From Streptomyces sp. SID9727 (GTDB lineage Bacteria > Actinomycetota > Actinomycetes > Streptomycetales > Streptomycetaceae), in assembly GCF_010550605.1 (NCBI RefSeq), contig NZ_JAAGNI010000363.1, forward strand, positions 1-64,000: a DNA stretch of 64,000 bases, written 5' to 3'. The position numbers and the translations under genes were made by a program. The notes beneath the pieces are model-generated. The model was not told the origin of the DNA and did not search any database. It worked only from the letters and a program-made list of their open reading frames with translations. Of this stretch, positions 1 through 9,154 are shown in pieces. Each line of letters starts with the position of its first letter. Position 1 is the first letter of the stretch.

Positions 1-1030
1 CCTCGGCCGGGATCGCCGCGTCCGCCGGGACGGCCGCGACCGCCGGCACCGCCGCGTCGGCCGGCACCGCCGCGTCGACCGGCACCGCGTCCTCGGGGTC
101 CTCCGAGTCGAGCAGTTCCACGGCGTGGCGGCCGAGTTGGGCGAGGAGGGCACCGGGAAGCCAGGGCTCCGCGCCGCTGTCGTCGTCGGCCAGGAGCGCC
201 AGGATGTCGTCCGTGGACGGCCGGGCCTGCGGGTCCTTGTGGAGGCAGCCGCGGATCAGGTCGTCGAGCCCGGGCGTGACCCCGGTCAGGTCCGGGTCCT
301 CCTGCGCGATGCGGAACAACAGGGCGTGCATCTCGTTGGCCGCGGCACCGAAGGGGAGCCTCCCGGTCAGGGCGTACGTCAGCACCGACCCCAGGCAGAA
401 CACGTCGCTGGCCGCGCTCACCCGCTCGCCCCGCACCTGCTCCGGCGACATGAAGCCGGGCGTGCCGACCAGGGCGCCGGTGCGGGTGAGGCCGCCGTCG
501 GTGATGGTGTCCAGGGCCCTCGCTATCCCGAAGTCGATGACGCGCGGGCCGTCGATCGTGAGCAGGATGTTGGAGGGCTTCAGGTCCCGGTGGATCAGCC
601 CGGCCGTGTGGATGGCCTTCAGGGCGTGAGCCAGACCGGACCCGAGAACGCGGACGGACCGCTCCGGCAGAGGGCCGTGGGCCCCGGGGGCCGGGCTGGG
701 CGCGGCGCCCGGCCTGCCCGAGACGGTGGCGTGCAGGGAGGGACCCGCCACGTACCCGGTGGCGACCCACGGGACGTCGGCCTCGGTGTCGGCGTCCAGG
801 ACGGGCGCGGTCCACGCGGAACCCACCCGGCGGGCGGCCCGCACCTCCTGACGGAACCGGTCGCGGAATTCCTGCTGTGCGGCCAGCTCCTCGCGGACCA
901 GCTTGAGCGCGACCGTTCGGCCGCGGTCGGACCGGGCCAGATAGACCTGGCCCATCCCGCCCGCGCCGAGGCGCCCGAGCAGGCGGTAGGCGCCGATGCG
1001 CTGTGGATCGGTGGACCCGAGCTTCTCCAT
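1..1030 (-). CDS. Serine/threonine protein kinase, PknB type (3' end beyond window)
   Basis: This is a Hanks-type kinase that should phosphorylate protein Ser/Thr residues in the cytoplasm. The 343 codons present contain a glycine loop (LGAGGMGQVYLA, residues 21-32), the ATP lysine in VALKLV (K43), the catalytic IHRDLKPSN loop (D149), the DFG motif in VIDFGIA (D167) and the SPE element near 196. The kinase fold ends near residue 285. A low-complexity tail follows, made of repeats of the hexapeptide VPADAA, and it leaves the window before any stop codon. No transmembrane or PASTA segment is seen in the part present. The start is the ATG at 1030. It is divergent from the GntR gene across 143 bases. 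Its substrates cannot be inferred from sequence. Confidence 0.93.
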   Translation of the reverse strand, partial: MEKLGSTDPQRIGAYRLLGRLGAGGMGQVYLARSDRGRTVALKLVREELAAQQEFRDRFRQEVRAARRVGSAWTAPVLDADTEADVPWVATGYVAGPSLHATVSGRPGAAPSPAPGAHGPLPERSVRVLGSGLAHALKAIHTAGLIHRDLKPSNILLTIDGPRVIDFGIARALDTITDGGLTRTGALVGTPGFMSPEQVRGERVSAASDVFCLGSVLTYALTGRLPFGAAANEMHALLFRIAQEDPDLTGVTPGLDDLIRGCLHKDPQARPSTDDILALLADDDSGAEPWLPGALLAQLGRHAVELLDSEDPEDAVPVDAAVPADAAVPAVAAVPADAAIPAE

Positions 1031-1173
1031 GGTGTGCGGCCTCCCCCGTACGACAACACGCCGGACGGGGACGAGAATAGCGGCGTGGATCGCCCGGCCG
1101 GGCCCCTCCGGGGCTCAGGACCGGTGCGACCCCGGTCTAAGGTGACCCGGAACCGATTGGGGGAGGGGCGCCC

Positions 1174-1890
1174 ATGTGCGCGAGCGGAGCCGTCACCCGC
1201 AGCACCCTGCGACAGCAGATCGCGGACGCGCTGCGTGACGAGGTGCTCGCCGGGCGTCTGCTGCCGGGGCGGGAGTTCACCGTCAAGCAGATCGCCGAGC
1301 AGTACGGGGTGTCCGCGACGCCCGTCCGCGAGGCGCTGTTCGACCTGTCCGCGCAGGGCCTGCTCGAATCCGACCAGCACCGCGGCTTCCGGGTGCACCA
1401 GTTCACGGTCGAGGACTACCGGGCGATGGTGGAGGCCCGTGCCCTGGTCATGGACGGCGTCATCCGGGACGTCTTCCACGAGCCGGTCCCGGACCGGCGG
1501 GCCGACTACCGGGACGCGCTCGTCTCCGTGCGCCGCCGGGCCGAGGAGGCCGCCCGCGCGGCGCGCAGCGGCGATCTGGACATCCTCATCGGCTACGACC
1601 TGCGCTTCTGGCGCGAGCTCGGCGGGCTCATCGGCAACGGCTACATCAGCGACTTCCTGCAACGGCTGCGCGTCCAGGCATGGGTGTTCGCCGTGCCGTA
1701 CCTGCGGGACGACGCCGACCTGCGGGACTGGCTGTGGAACGGCCACACCGAGCTGGTCGCCGCCATCACGCACCGGGACCGCGAAGCCCTGCGTGCGGCG
1801 ATAGACGGGTACAACGGCCACGCGCTGAGCTGGGCCGACCGCCTGGCCGGGCGGGGGCCGTCCGCAGGGGGCACCGAGAGGCACGTCTGA
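1174..1890 (+). CDS. GntR-family transcriptional regulator (FadR/FCD subfamily)
   Basis: This is a 238-residue DNA-binding repressor or activator. An N-terminal winged helix (about residues 8-75) contains the typical GntR string IAEQYGVSATPVREAL. The all-helical C-terminal part (about 80-215) fits the FCD ligand-binding domain, which usually binds a small carboxylic acid. The GGGAGGGG ahead of the ATG at 1174 supports this start. The gene stands alone and is divergent from the kinase, so neither its ligand nor its targets can be deduced from context. Its target operators are not visible in this window. Confidence 0.9.
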   Translation: MCASGAVTRSTLRQQIADALRDEVLAGRLLPGREFTVKQIAEQYGVSATPVREALFDLSAQGLLESDQHRGFRVHQFTVEDYRAMVEARALVMDGVIRDVFHEPVPDRRADYRDALVSVRRRAEEAARAARSGDLDILIGYDLRFWRELGGLIGNGYISDFLQRLRVQAWVFAVPYLRDDADLRDWLWNGHTELVAAITHRDREALRAAIDGYNGHALSWADRLAGRGPSAGGTERHV

Positions 1891-2020
1891 GTCCCCCGGG
1901 CACGGGTCGCCCCCCCCCCCGCCGCGCCCCGGGCCGGTCCTGAGCGACCACTGTGCGCGCGGTGCCGGTCGCATTACGCTGTCCCGACCACCGCACGCCC
2001 CCGTTGGAGAGCGAGACTTC

Positions 2021-2671
2021 GTGGCCTGTGACCTGTGGCTGGTCCCCCTCGTCGATGTGCTGTGCCACAGCCCCGACAACCCCTTCGCCGAAGAGATCGC
2101 CCTCTACGACAAGGCCCTGGGCGAGGCTGGACTGCCGCCCGTCCCCGTTTACGCCTACATGCCGGGACTGACCGGAGACGTCGCCCCGGTCGCCGGCTTC
2201 GACTACGACGCCCTGCACTTCCTGCGCCGCGCCTACCTCCTCCAGCTCAGCGGTCTGGCCGTCACGCCGGTCGGTGAGCTGGGCGGGGACTACGAGCAGT
2301 TGCTGGAGATGTTCGAGGCCACGGCGCGGCAGTCGCACCTGGTGTGGCACTTCGACCACGCGGGGGCCTACGTCCCCCTCGACTTCGCCGCGCCCGTCTC
2401 CACCGACGACCTGCTGGCAGCGGGCGGCCCGCTCGGTTCCGCGCACGGGCTGCTGCGGGAGCTGGAGTTCGTCGCCCCGGCCATCGGAATCGACCCGGCG
2501 AACCCGCCGGCCGCGCCCCTGCCGCCCGCCGCCCCCACCGAGCTGGAGGAGCCGGCGACCTCCGTCCCGTACGACGACAACCCGTTCGCTCTGGAGCGGC
2601 ACGTCTGGCTCGGCCTGCACGCCGCGGTCACCCGCAGCCTCGCCCAGGGATCGATGATCGTCTTCAGCTGA
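2021..2671 (+). CDS. Hypothetical protein, 216 aa
   Basis: I do not recognise the family. The GTG at 2021 begins an ORF with strong Streptomyces third-position GC bias. The protein is acidic and soluble, with no signal peptide or membrane segment. It has a Pro/Ala-rich stretch near residues 165-185 and a C-terminal helical part. It lies 130 bases after the GntR gene on the same strand and is convergent with the SLATT gene, so it could be co-transcribed with the regulator. No catalytic motif is evident. A role cannot be assigned. Confidence 0.75.
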   Translation: MACDLWLVPLVDVLCHSPDNPFAEEIALYDKALGEAGLPPVPVYAYMPGLTGDVAPVAGFDYDALHFLRRAYLLQLSGLAVTPVGELGGDYEQLLEMFEATARQSHLVWHFDHAGAYVPLDFAAPVSTDDLLAAGGPLGSAHGLLRELEFVAPAIGIDPANPPAAPLPPAAPTELEEPATSVPYDDNPFALERHVWLGLHAAVTRSLAQGSMIVFS

Positions 2672-2719
2672 GGCGTTCCCGGTGCCCCGCGCCGGAGCCC
2701 CGCACCGGCCGGCGAACGG

Positions 2720-3514
2720 TCAGCGCGGGGACTCCGGCGGCCGCTGCCGAGGCATGTTCGGCCGGCCCATCGACTGCAGCGGGAAACGTCCGGGCGCCGC
2801 TCCCGGCTCCGGGCGCCCGTTCCCGGAGCCGCCGGAGACCAGGGCCTGCATCCCGAGCGGCGCGGGCCCGGCCCGGAACTCCACCATCCAGTCGGCGGTC
2901 TCCGACCGTACGAGTTCCGTGATGTCCTCGGAGAAGCGCCGCAGTACGCCCAGGCACCGCTCGGTCGCCTCGCTCGCCGTGCCCTCGGCCGGCCCGAGCA
3001 CCTCCCGCACGCACTCCGACGCCCAGTCGAACCGGAGCACCTGAAGCCGGCGCTGCACCGCCTGCGCGGTCGCGAGGTTCCTTATCCAGCCGGAGGTCAG
3101 GCCGAAGTAGCGGTCGCACGCCATGCACGCGGCACCGAGGAGCAGCGACAGATAGCCCCAGCCGGCCGCGCCGTGCAGCGCACCCGTCAGGTCGAGCAGC
3201 GGCAGGGCGGCGCCCGCGACCGCACCGGCGGCGGTGCCCATCCGCAGTGCCCTGGCGCCGCGCCGCTTCCACAGCCGGTCGTTCAGATACCAGTCGGCGG
3301 TGCGCAGCGCGTCCGCCTCCAGCCACCGGTAGAGCTCGTCCAGCCGCTGGGAGGGCTCTCCCCAGTCGCCCAGCGGGAACGGCACCCCGGTCAGGTCACG
3401 GGCTCGCCCCGCACGGTCCTCGGAGTCCGTACCGGAGGGAGCGGCCGCACCCGCCGGTCCGGGCGTGCCGGACTTGCGGGGCGGCACTTCGGGCTGCATC
3501 TCCGGCTGACTCAC
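2720..3514 (-). CDS. SLATT-domain membrane protein
   Basis: The 264-residue protein has a disordered Pro/Ala N-terminus (to about residue 55). A helical region with the pattern LDELYRWLEADALRTADWY follows, then two closely spaced membrane segments (about residues 100-145), a further helical region and a disordered C-terminus. This layout fits the SLATT family of two-TM proteins. Some SLATT proteins are predicted pore-forming effectors of nucleotide-signalled (SMODS/SLOG) conflict systems, but Streptomyces also carry solitary housekeeping-like copies. No SMODS or SLOG gene is nearby, so an immune role is unproven here. The start chosen is the GTG at 3514 because an AGAGGAG lies 7 bases upstream. 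Upstream in-frame ATGs (3532, 3637) lack such a site. Confidence 0.8.
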   Translation of the reverse strand: MSQPEMQPEVPPRKSGTPGPAGAAAPSGTDSEDRAGRARDLTGVPFPLGDWGEPSQRLDELYRWLEADALRTADWYLNDRLWKRRGARALRMGTAAGAVAGAALPLLDLTGALHGAAGWGYLSLLLGAACMACDRYFGLTSGWIRNLATAQAVQRRLQVLRFDWASECVREVLGPAEGTASEATERCLGVLRRFSEDITELVRSETADWMVEFRAGPAPLGMQALVSGGSGNGRPEPGAAPGRFPLQSMGRPNMPRQRPPESPR

Positions 3515-3882
3515 CGGGGTACTCCTCTGCATGCTGCATAGCGACGCGTGCTCTCGACCGCGTACTCGACGACGGGGCGGATCCTTGCTCTGCTCCCGGT
3601 CCCTGGACGCGACGGGCAGTCCCCCATGCGTAACCATGCGTGAGGAGGGGTAGGCGCGTGCGTGCCGGGACGCATGCCCTTCCTACCGCCGAATGGTGGG
3701 CCGTGGGGTCGAAATCGCGGTATTCCCGGGTGTGCACGGCCTCTGGTCAGGTATAGGAGCCGTGGCACGGCTCCCCCGATCTCACTCGAAAGAGTTGCTC
3801 CTCGGCGGGTGGGGCGCGCCGCCCGGGGACCACGTAGGCTCGGCATACCGAAACATTTGTCGTCGAAATGCCTGGAGTGACC
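3515..3882. other. Divergent intergenic region upstream of ybaB
   Basis: These 368 bases separate the SLATT gene from ybaB. The right half should hold the ybaB-recR promoter. A TATAGG hexamer at 3752-3757 is a possible -10 element and is followed at once by the inverted repeat listed separately. No coding sequence with proper codon bias is seen. Confidence 0.5.
3756..3774. promoter_or_regulatory. Perfect 9-bp inverted repeat, operator-like
   Basis: GGAGCCGTG and CACGGCTCC flank a single G. A 1-base spacer is too short for an RNA hairpin loop of this size but suits a homodimeric DNA-binding protein. It overlaps or directly follows the probable ybaB promoter, about 110 bases before the start codon. 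The binding protein is unknown. Confidence 0.4.
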
Positions 3883-4221
3883 GTGATTCCCGGTGGTGGT
3901 CAGCCCAATATGCAGCAGCTGCTGCAGCAGGCCCAGAAGATGCAGCAGGAACTCGCCCAGGCCCAGGAAGAGCTTGCCAGGACCGAGGTCGACGGCCAAG
4001 CGGGCGGCGGCCTGGTCAAGGCGACGGTCAACGGCTCGGGCGAGCTGCGTGCCCTGGTGATCGACCCGAAGGCGGTGGACCCGGAGGACACCGAGACCCT
4101 CGCGGACCTCGTCGTCGCGGCGGTCCAGGCGGCCAACGAGAACGCCCAGCAGCTCCAGCAGCAGAAGCTGGGCCCGCTGACCCAGGGGCTGGGCGGCGGC
4201 ATGCCCGGCCTGCCGTTCTGA
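3883..4221 (+). CDS. ybaB: YbaB/EbfC-family nucleoid-associated protein
   Basis: This small DNA-binding protein (112 aa) forms dimers that bind the nucleoid and is usually encoded beside recR, as here. The N-terminal helix [19 protein letters not shown], the central [18 protein letters not shown] beta region and a Gln/Gly-rich tail ending GGGMPGLPF are all present. The GTG at 3883 is preferred because GGAG lies five bases upstream. The in-frame ATG at 3868 and GTG at 3877 lack a suitable ribosome binding site. recR follows 70 bases downstream. Confidence 0.93.
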   Translation: MIPGGGQPNMQQLLQQAQKMQQELAQAQEELARTEVDGQAGGGLVKATVNGSGELRALVIDPKAVDPEDTETLADLVVAAVQAANENAQQLQQQKLGPLTQGLGGGMPGLPF

Positions 4222-4291
4222 CCGGCCGCATACCCAAGACCGTACGTACCCCCTACGGTACGTACCACGACTCAGTCAGGAAGGCGTTCCG

Positions 4292-4891
4292 TTGTACGAA
4301 GGCGTGGTTCAGGACCTCATCGACGAACTGGGCAGGCTGCCCGGCGTCGGTCCCAAGAGCGCGCAGCGGATCGCCTTCCACGTGCTGCAGGCGGAGCCGA
4401 CGGACGTGCGGCGCCTGGCCCACGCCCTCCTGGAGGTCAAGGACAAGGTCCGCTTCTGCGCGGTCTGCGGCAACGTGGCCCAGGAGGAGGAGTGCGGGAT
4501 CTGCCGCGACCCGCGGCGCGACCGGTCGGTCATCTGCGTGGTCGAGGAGCCCAAGGACGTCGTCGCGATCGAGCGGACCCGTGAGTTCCGGGGGCGCTAC
4601 CACGTGCTGGGCGGGGCCATCAGCCCCATCGAGGGCGTCGGTCCGGACGACCTGCGCATCCGCGAGCTCCTCGCCCGCCTCGCCGACGGCTCCATCACCG
4701 AGCTGATCCTGGCGACCGACCCCAACCTGGAGGGCGAGGCCACCGCGACGTACCTGGCGCGGATGGTCAAGCCGATGGGCCTGCGGGTCACCCGGCTCGC
4801 CAGCGGCCTGCCGGTGGGCGGCGACCTGGAGTACGCGGACGAGGTCACGCTCGGCCGTGCCTTCGAGGGGAGGCGGCTGCTCGATGTCTGA
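4292..4891 (+). CDS. recR: Recombination mediator RecR
   Basis: RecR works with RecF and RecO to load RecA at single-strand gaps. The 199-residue protein shows the helix-hairpin-helix [16 protein letters not shown] (about residues 12-27) and a four-cysteine zinc finger (CAVCGN and CGICRD, about 55-72). The Toprim domain follows with [12 protein letters not shown] and [15 protein letters not shown]. The start is TTG at 4292, with AGGAAGG about eight bases upstream. Family length is about 200, so the gene is intact. It forms the usual ybaB-recR pair. Confidence 0.97.
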   Translation: MYEGVVQDLIDELGRLPGVGPKSAQRIAFHVLQAEPTDVRRLAHALLEVKDKVRFCAVCGNVAQEEECGICRDPRRDRSVICVVEEPKDVVAIERTREFRGRYHVLGGAISPIEGVGPDDLRIRELLARLADGSITELILATDPNLEGEATATYLARMVKPMGLRVTRLASGLPVGGDLEYADEVTLGRAFEGRRLLDV

Positions 4892-4983
4892 CGGTCGCGT
4901 TCCCGCATCTCACGGCGGCTTTACGTTCAGCGCGGTTATCTTCTACTCACCGTCTCCGACCGGTCACACGGGAGGTCTCCTCG

Positions 4984-5643
4984 ATGTCTGACGCCACGTT
5001 GAACACCGTCACACAGGACCCCGGCGATTTCGCGGTCCAGATCGCCGACCAGATCAAGACGTTCATCGTCGCGGTCACCGAGGTGTCCAAGGTCGAGGAG
5101 CCGGAAGAGGCCGTTCCGGTCCTGCTCCTCCAGGTCTCCCAGCTCCTGCTGGCAGGCGGCCGGCTCGGCGCGTACGAGGACATCGTCCCCGACGAGCGCT
5201 ACGAGCCGGACCTCGGCGCCGAACCGGACGCGGACGGCCTGCGCGAGCGCTTCGCGGCCCTTCTGGAGCCGATCGACGTCTACTCCGAGGTCTTCGACCC
5301 GTACGAGCCCCGCAAGGCCCCGGTCGCGGCCCGCATCTCCGACGATCTGGCCGACCTCGTCACCGACCTGCGCCACGGTCTGGCTCACTACGAGGAGGAC
5401 CGCACCACCGAGGCCCTGTGGTGGTGGCAGTTCTCCTACTTCTCCAACTGGGGCTCCACCGCTTCCGCCACCCTGCGCGCCCTCCAGTCCCTGATCGCCC
5501 ACATCCGCCTCAACCAGCCCCTCCAGGAGCTGGACGGCCTGGACACCGACCAGGACGCCGGCGACGACGACCTCGCCGAGGAGGCGGGCCGCGTCATGTT
5601 CGAGGAGATCGCGGGACCGCTGGGCCTGCGCCCGGCCACGTAG
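4984..5643 (+). CDS. DUF5063 domain-containing protein
   Basis: The 219-residue soluble protein is acidic, with a long helical core and the conserved patch EEDRTTEALWWWQFSYFSNW near residues 137-156. This matches the DUF5063 family, which commonly sits after recR in Streptomyces and has no known function. It is preceded by GGGAGG six bases before the ATG. It probably belongs to the ybaB-recR transcription unit, 92 bases downstream of recR. No enzyme motif is apparent. Confidence 0.85.
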   Translation: MSDATLNTVTQDPGDFAVQIADQIKTFIVAVTEVSKVEEPEEAVPVLLLQVSQLLLAGGRLGAYEDIVPDERYEPDLGAEPDADGLRERFAALLEPIDVYSEVFDPYEPRKAPVAARISDDLADLVTDLRHGLAHYEEDRTTEALWWWQFSYFSNWGSTASATLRALQSLIAHIRLNQPLQELDGLDTDQDAGDDDLAEEAGRVMFEEIAGPLGLRPAT

Positions 5644-5862
5644 GAGCACTCGACGTCCGGTGGTACGGCCCGCGTGTGGGCTGGGCCACAAAGGGGAATG
5701 CGTACGTGTTCGGTGGGCAGCAGGGCGGTACGAGCGGTTCGGAGCGACACGCCGATGATCACGTGGTGAGCGGGACATCTCAGCATCTGGTATCAGCGGG
5801 GCGTTTCCGGACTGCTCGTTAAACTGAGCCGACCGCAGTAATGGACTGAGCGAGGAGCGCAC

Positions 5863-7134
5863 GTGGGCCTTGTCGTGCAGAAGTACGGAGGCTCCTCCGT
5901 AGCCGATGCCGAGGGCATCAAGCGCGTCGCCAAGCGAATCGTCGATGCCAAGAAGAACGGCAACCAGGTGGTTGTCGTGGTGTCCGCGATGGGCGACACG
6001 ACGGACGAGTTGATCGATCTCGCCGAGCAGGTATCCCCGATACCGGCCGGGCGTGAGTTCGACATGCTGCTGACCGCGGGAGAGCGGATCTCCATGGCGC
6101 TGCTGGCCATGGCGATCAAGAACCTGGGCCACGAGGCCCAGTCGTTCACCGGCAGCCAGGCGGGCGTCATCACCGACTCGGTCCACAACAAAGCGCGCAT
6201 CATCGATGTGACGCCAGGCCGTATCCGTACGGCGCTGGACGAGGGGAACATCGCGATCGTCGCGGGGTTCCAGGGGGTGTCCCAGGACAAGAAGGACATC
6301 ACCACCCTCGGCCGCGGCGGGTCCGACACCACTGCCGTCGCGCTCGCGGCCGCACTGGACGCCGAGGTCTGCGAGATCTACACCGATGTGGACGGCGTGT
6401 TCACCGCCGACCCGCGGGTCGTCAAGAAGGCCCGTAAGATCGACTGGATCTCCTTCGAGGACATGCTGGAGCTGGCCGCGTCCGGCTCCAAGGTGCTGCT
6501 GCACCGCTGCGTCGAGTACGCACGCCGATACAACATCCCGATCCACGTCCGCTCGTCCTTCTCCGGACTCCGCGGCACCTGGGTCAGCAACGAGCCGCAA
6601 GGGGACCAGAAGGTGGAGCACGCGATCATCTCCGGAGTCGCCCATGACGTCTCCGAGGCCAAGATCACCGTCGTCGGCGTGCCCGACAAGCCGGGCGAGG
6701 CCGCCGCGATCTTCCGTACGATCGCGAACGCCGAGGTCAACATCGACATGGTGGTGCAGAACGTCTCCGCCGCGTCGACCGGCCTGACGGACATCTCGTT
6801 CACGCTCCCGAAGGCGGAGGGCCGCAAGGCCATCGACGCCCTGGAACGCAACCGCGGTGTGATCGGCTTCGACTCGCTGCGCTACGACGACCAGATCGCC
6901 AAGATCTCCCTGGTCGGCGCGGGTATGAAGACGAATCCCGGGGTCACCGCTGGCTTCTTCGAGGCGCTGTCCGACGCGGGCGTCAACATCGAGCTGATCT
7001 CGACGTCCGAGATCCGCATCTCGGTGGTCACCCGCGCCGACGACGTCAACGAGGCCGTGCGCGCCGTGCACACCGCCTTCGGTCTCGACAGCGACTCCGA
7101 CGAGGCCGTCGTGTACGGGGGCACCGGCCGATGA
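5863..7134 (+). CDS. ask: Aspartate kinase (aspartokinase, alpha chain)
   Basis: The enzyme phosphorylates L-aspartate with ATP, the first step to lysine, threonine, methionine and diaminopimelate. The 423-residue chain has the KYGGSSVAD substrate loop at residues 5-13 and an amino-acid kinase domain to about residue 245. It also has [13 protein letters not shown] and [14 protein letters not shown]. Two ACT domains after residue 260 should bind feedback inhibitors (usually lysine and threonine). The start is GTG at 5863, with a GAGGAG upstream. The stop overlaps asd by 4 bases (ATGA). The 219-base leader shows no recognisable lysine riboswitch. A second in-frame start lies inside the gene. 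Confidence 0.97.
   Translation: MGLVVQKYGGSSVADAEGIKRVAKRIVDAKKNGNQVVVVVSAMGDTTDELIDLAEQVSPIPAGREFDMLLTAGERISMALLAMAIKNLGHEAQSFTGSQAGVITDSVHNKARIIDVTPGRIRTALDEGNIAIVAGFQGVSQDKKDITTLGRGGSDTTAVALAAALDAEVCEIYTDVDGVFTADPRVVKKARKIDWISFEDMLELAASGSKVLLHRCVEYARRYNIPIHVRSSFSGLRGTWVSNEPQGDQKVEHAIISGVAHDVSEAKITVVGVPDKPGEAAAIFRTIANAEVNIDMVVQNVSAASTGLTDISFTLPKAEGRKAIDALERNRGVIGFDSLRYDDQIAKISLVGAGMKTNPGVTAGFFEALSDAGVNIELISTSEIRISVVTRADDVNEAVRAVHTAFGLDSDSDEAVVYGGTGR
6599..6615 (+). promoter_or_regulatory. Internal ribosome binding site and GTG start for aspartokinase beta chain
   Basis: AAGGGGA at 6599-6605 lies seven bases before GTG at 6613, in frame with ask. Translation from there would give a 173-residue chain of the two ACT domains ending at 7134. 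Actinobacterial aspartokinases, best known in Corynebacterium, are alpha2beta2 enzymes whose beta chain is made from just such an overlapping start. Confidence 0.6.
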
Positions 7135-8195
7135 CCGCACGCCGCCCTTCGCTCGCGGTCGTCGGCGCGACCGGGGCGATCGGCGGCGTCATGCTCCAGA
7201 TCCTCTCGCAGCACGCGGACGTCTGGGGCGAGGTCAGACTTGTCGCCTCACCGCGCTCGGCCGGCCGCAAACTGGTCGTACGCGGTGAGGAGAGCGAGGT
7301 CCTCGAACTCACCGAGGACGTCTTCGAGGGCATCGACGTGGCACTGTTCCTGGTGCCGGCCGAGGTCTCCGCCCGCTGGGCTCCGCTCGTGGCGTCCAAG
7401 GGTGCCGTCGTCATCGACGACTCCGCCGCCTTCCGGGCCGACGACGACGTCCCGCTCGTCGTGCCCGAGATCAACCCGCACGCCGTACGGATGAGACCGC
7501 GCGGCATCGTCGCGAACCCGAACTGCACCACGCTGGCGCTGATCGTCGCCGTCGGCGCCCTGCATGCCGAGTTCGGTCTGCGTGAGCTCGTCGTCTCCTC
7601 GTACCAGGCCGTCAGCGGCGCCGGCCGCGACGGGGTCGCCGTACTGCGCGAACAACTGTCCATGGTGGCCGGTACCGAACTCGGTACGAAGCCGGGCGAC
7701 GTCCGCCGGGTGGTGGGTGACACGCACGGCGGCCCGTTCGCCGCGCCGGTCGCGCTGAACGTCGTCCCGTGGGCCGGGACGGACGCCGGGGACGGCTGGT
7801 CGTCGGAGGAGCTGGCCATCCGCGAGGAGTGCCGCAAGATCCTCGGTTTGCCGAGCCTGCGCGTGTCGGCGACCTGCGTGTACGTACCCGTCGTCGCCAC
7901 GCACTCGATGTCCGTGCACGCCCGCTTCGAGAACGAGGTCGCGGTCGACCGGGCGCACGAGATCCTGGCCACCGCTCCCGGAGTGGTGCTCTACGACAGC
8001 CCGGGCGCCGGCGACTTCCCCACCCCGTCCGACGTGGTCGGCACCGACCCCACCTGGGTCGGCCGGGTCCGCCGCTCGCTGGACGACCCGCAGGCGCTGG
8101 AGCTCTTCGTCTGCGGCGACAACCTCCGCAAGGGGGCGGCGCTCAACGTGGCCCAGATCGCCGAATCCGTGGCCGCGGAATTCCCCCAGTCCTGA
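7131..8195 (+). CDS. asd: Aspartate-semialdehyde dehydrogenase
   Basis: The enzyme reduces aspartyl phosphate to aspartate semialdehyde with NADPH, the step after aspartokinase. The 354-residue protein has the nucleotide-binding start [16 protein letters not shown] (residues 9-24). The active-site cysteine is in [10 protein letters not shown] (about residue 130), followed by [13 protein letters not shown]. The catalytic histidine region is near [13 protein letters not shown]. Translational coupling to ask by an ATGA overlap puts the two enzymes in a 1:1 operon. The product also feeds peptidoglycan diaminopimelate. Confidence 0.96.
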   Translation: MTARRPSLAVVGATGAIGGVMLQILSQHADVWGEVRLVASPRSAGRKLVVRGEESEVLELTEDVFEGIDVALFLVPAEVSARWAPLVASKGAVVIDDSAAFRADDDVPLVVPEINPHAVRMRPRGIVANPNCTTLALIVAVGALHAEFGLRELVVSSYQAVSGAGRDGVAVLREQLSMVAGTELGTKPGDVRRVVGDTHGGPFAAPVALNVVPWAGTDAGDGWSSEELAIREECRKILGLPSLRVSATCVYVPVVATHSMSVHARFENEVAVDRAHEILATAPGVVLYDSPGAGDFPTPSDVVGTDPTWVGRVRRSLDDPQALELFVCGDNLRKGAALNVAQIAESVAAEFPQS

Positions 8196-8491
8196 CGGCC
8201 CGTGCTCACGAGGTCCGGATCGAACCTGTTTTGCACTTTCTGTGAACGATCTGTGAGCAACTCTCTGGTCTGAACCTCTTGAGCTGGGCAGTCGCCGTGA
8301 CGGACGATGACCTTTCGGTTCGTTGCAACCGCGGGTCGGGCGCCAGGCGTCTAAGCGGTCACTTCTTGCGCGGCGGGGCGCATGTGCGGGGCATCTGGGG
8401 AAGAGCGGGTACGTATGAGGGCATATCGCAGGGTCTCAAACGCGGTGCCGTACGCGTACAACCCTGGTGGGGGGAAGCGTGTCCAACTGGC

Positions 8492-9154
8492 GTGGCAGAG
8501 GTTCTCGATATCACAGTGGTGGGCCCCTTGCGCGGCGCTTCGGTGCGACCGCTCCGACGGGCCCGTGCGGCCGGTGGCATGCCGGTGATCGCGCCCATGC
8601 CCGCCGCGCGTCAGACGGGGCTGCCGGCGCAGCGCGAGGGTGCTGAAGAGGGCGTGGCAGCCGGAACCACCGTCGACCACCTCACTGAAACCTACCGCGC
8701 CCACTACCGTTCGCTGCTCGGCCTCGCGGCCCTGCTGCTGGACGACACGGCGTCCTGCGAGGACGTCGTACAGGAGGCGTTCATCCGCGTGCACTCCGCG
8801 CGCAACCGGGTCCGCGAGCCCGAGAAGACCCTCGCGTATCTGCGCCAGACCGTCGTCAACCTCTCCCGGTCCGCGCTGCGCCGCCGCATCCTCGGGCTCA
8901 AGCTGCTCTCGAAGCCGATGCCGGACATGGCGAGCGCGGAGGAGGGGGCGTACGACCAACTGGAACGGGACGCGCTGATCAAGGCGATGCGCGGCCTGCA
9001 GAGGCGTCAGCGCGAGGTGCTGGTCCTTCGGTACTTCGCGGACATGACCGAGGCTCAGGTAGCCGAGACGCTGGGCATATCCCTGGGCTCGGTGAAGGCG
9101 TACGGGTCACGCGGAATCGCGGCCCTGCGCGTGGTGATGGAGGCGCAGGTATGA
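8492..9154 (+). CDS. ECF-type RNA polymerase sigma factor (SigE-like family)
   Basis: This is a 220-residue alternative sigma factor. A variable N-terminal extension of about 50 residues is followed by sigma region 2 (YRAHYRSLLGLAALLLDDTA and CEDVVQEAFIRVHSA). Region 4 carries a helix-turn-helix (EAQVAETLGISLGSVKAYGS) that should read the -35 element. I place the start at GTG 8492, because the region upstream reads through but has no comparable coding bias. The GGGGAAG ahead of it is 14 bases away, so the start is uncertain. Its stop overlaps the next gene by 4 bases, so that neighbour is the likely partner or anti-sigma candidate. There are 296 bases between asd and this start that should contain its promoter. 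Confidence 0.85.
   Translation: MAEVLDITVVGPLRGASVRPLRRARAAGGMPVIAPMPAARQTGLPAQREGAEEGVAAGTTVDHLTETYRAHYRSLLGLAALLLDDTASCEDVVQEAFIRVHSARNRVREPEKTLAYLRQTVVNLSRSALRRRILGLKLLSKPMPDMASAEEGAYDQLERDALIKAMRGLQRRQREVLVLRYFADMTEAQVAETLGISLGSVKAYGSRGIAALRVVMEAQV

Noticed and set aside
1911-1922. Long C homopolymers here and near 48971
   Set aside because: Noted as possible sequencing or assembly weak spots, but not interpreted as features.
5644-5862. Lysine riboswitch before ask
   Set aside because: The leader lacks the long conserved lysine-aptamer architecture. Only a plain promoter region can be supported.
4936-7140. Minus-strand ORF of 734 codons over DUF5063 and ask
   Set aside because: It is a shadow of high-GC coding on the other strand. 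The aspartokinase and DUF5063 readings have far better motifs.
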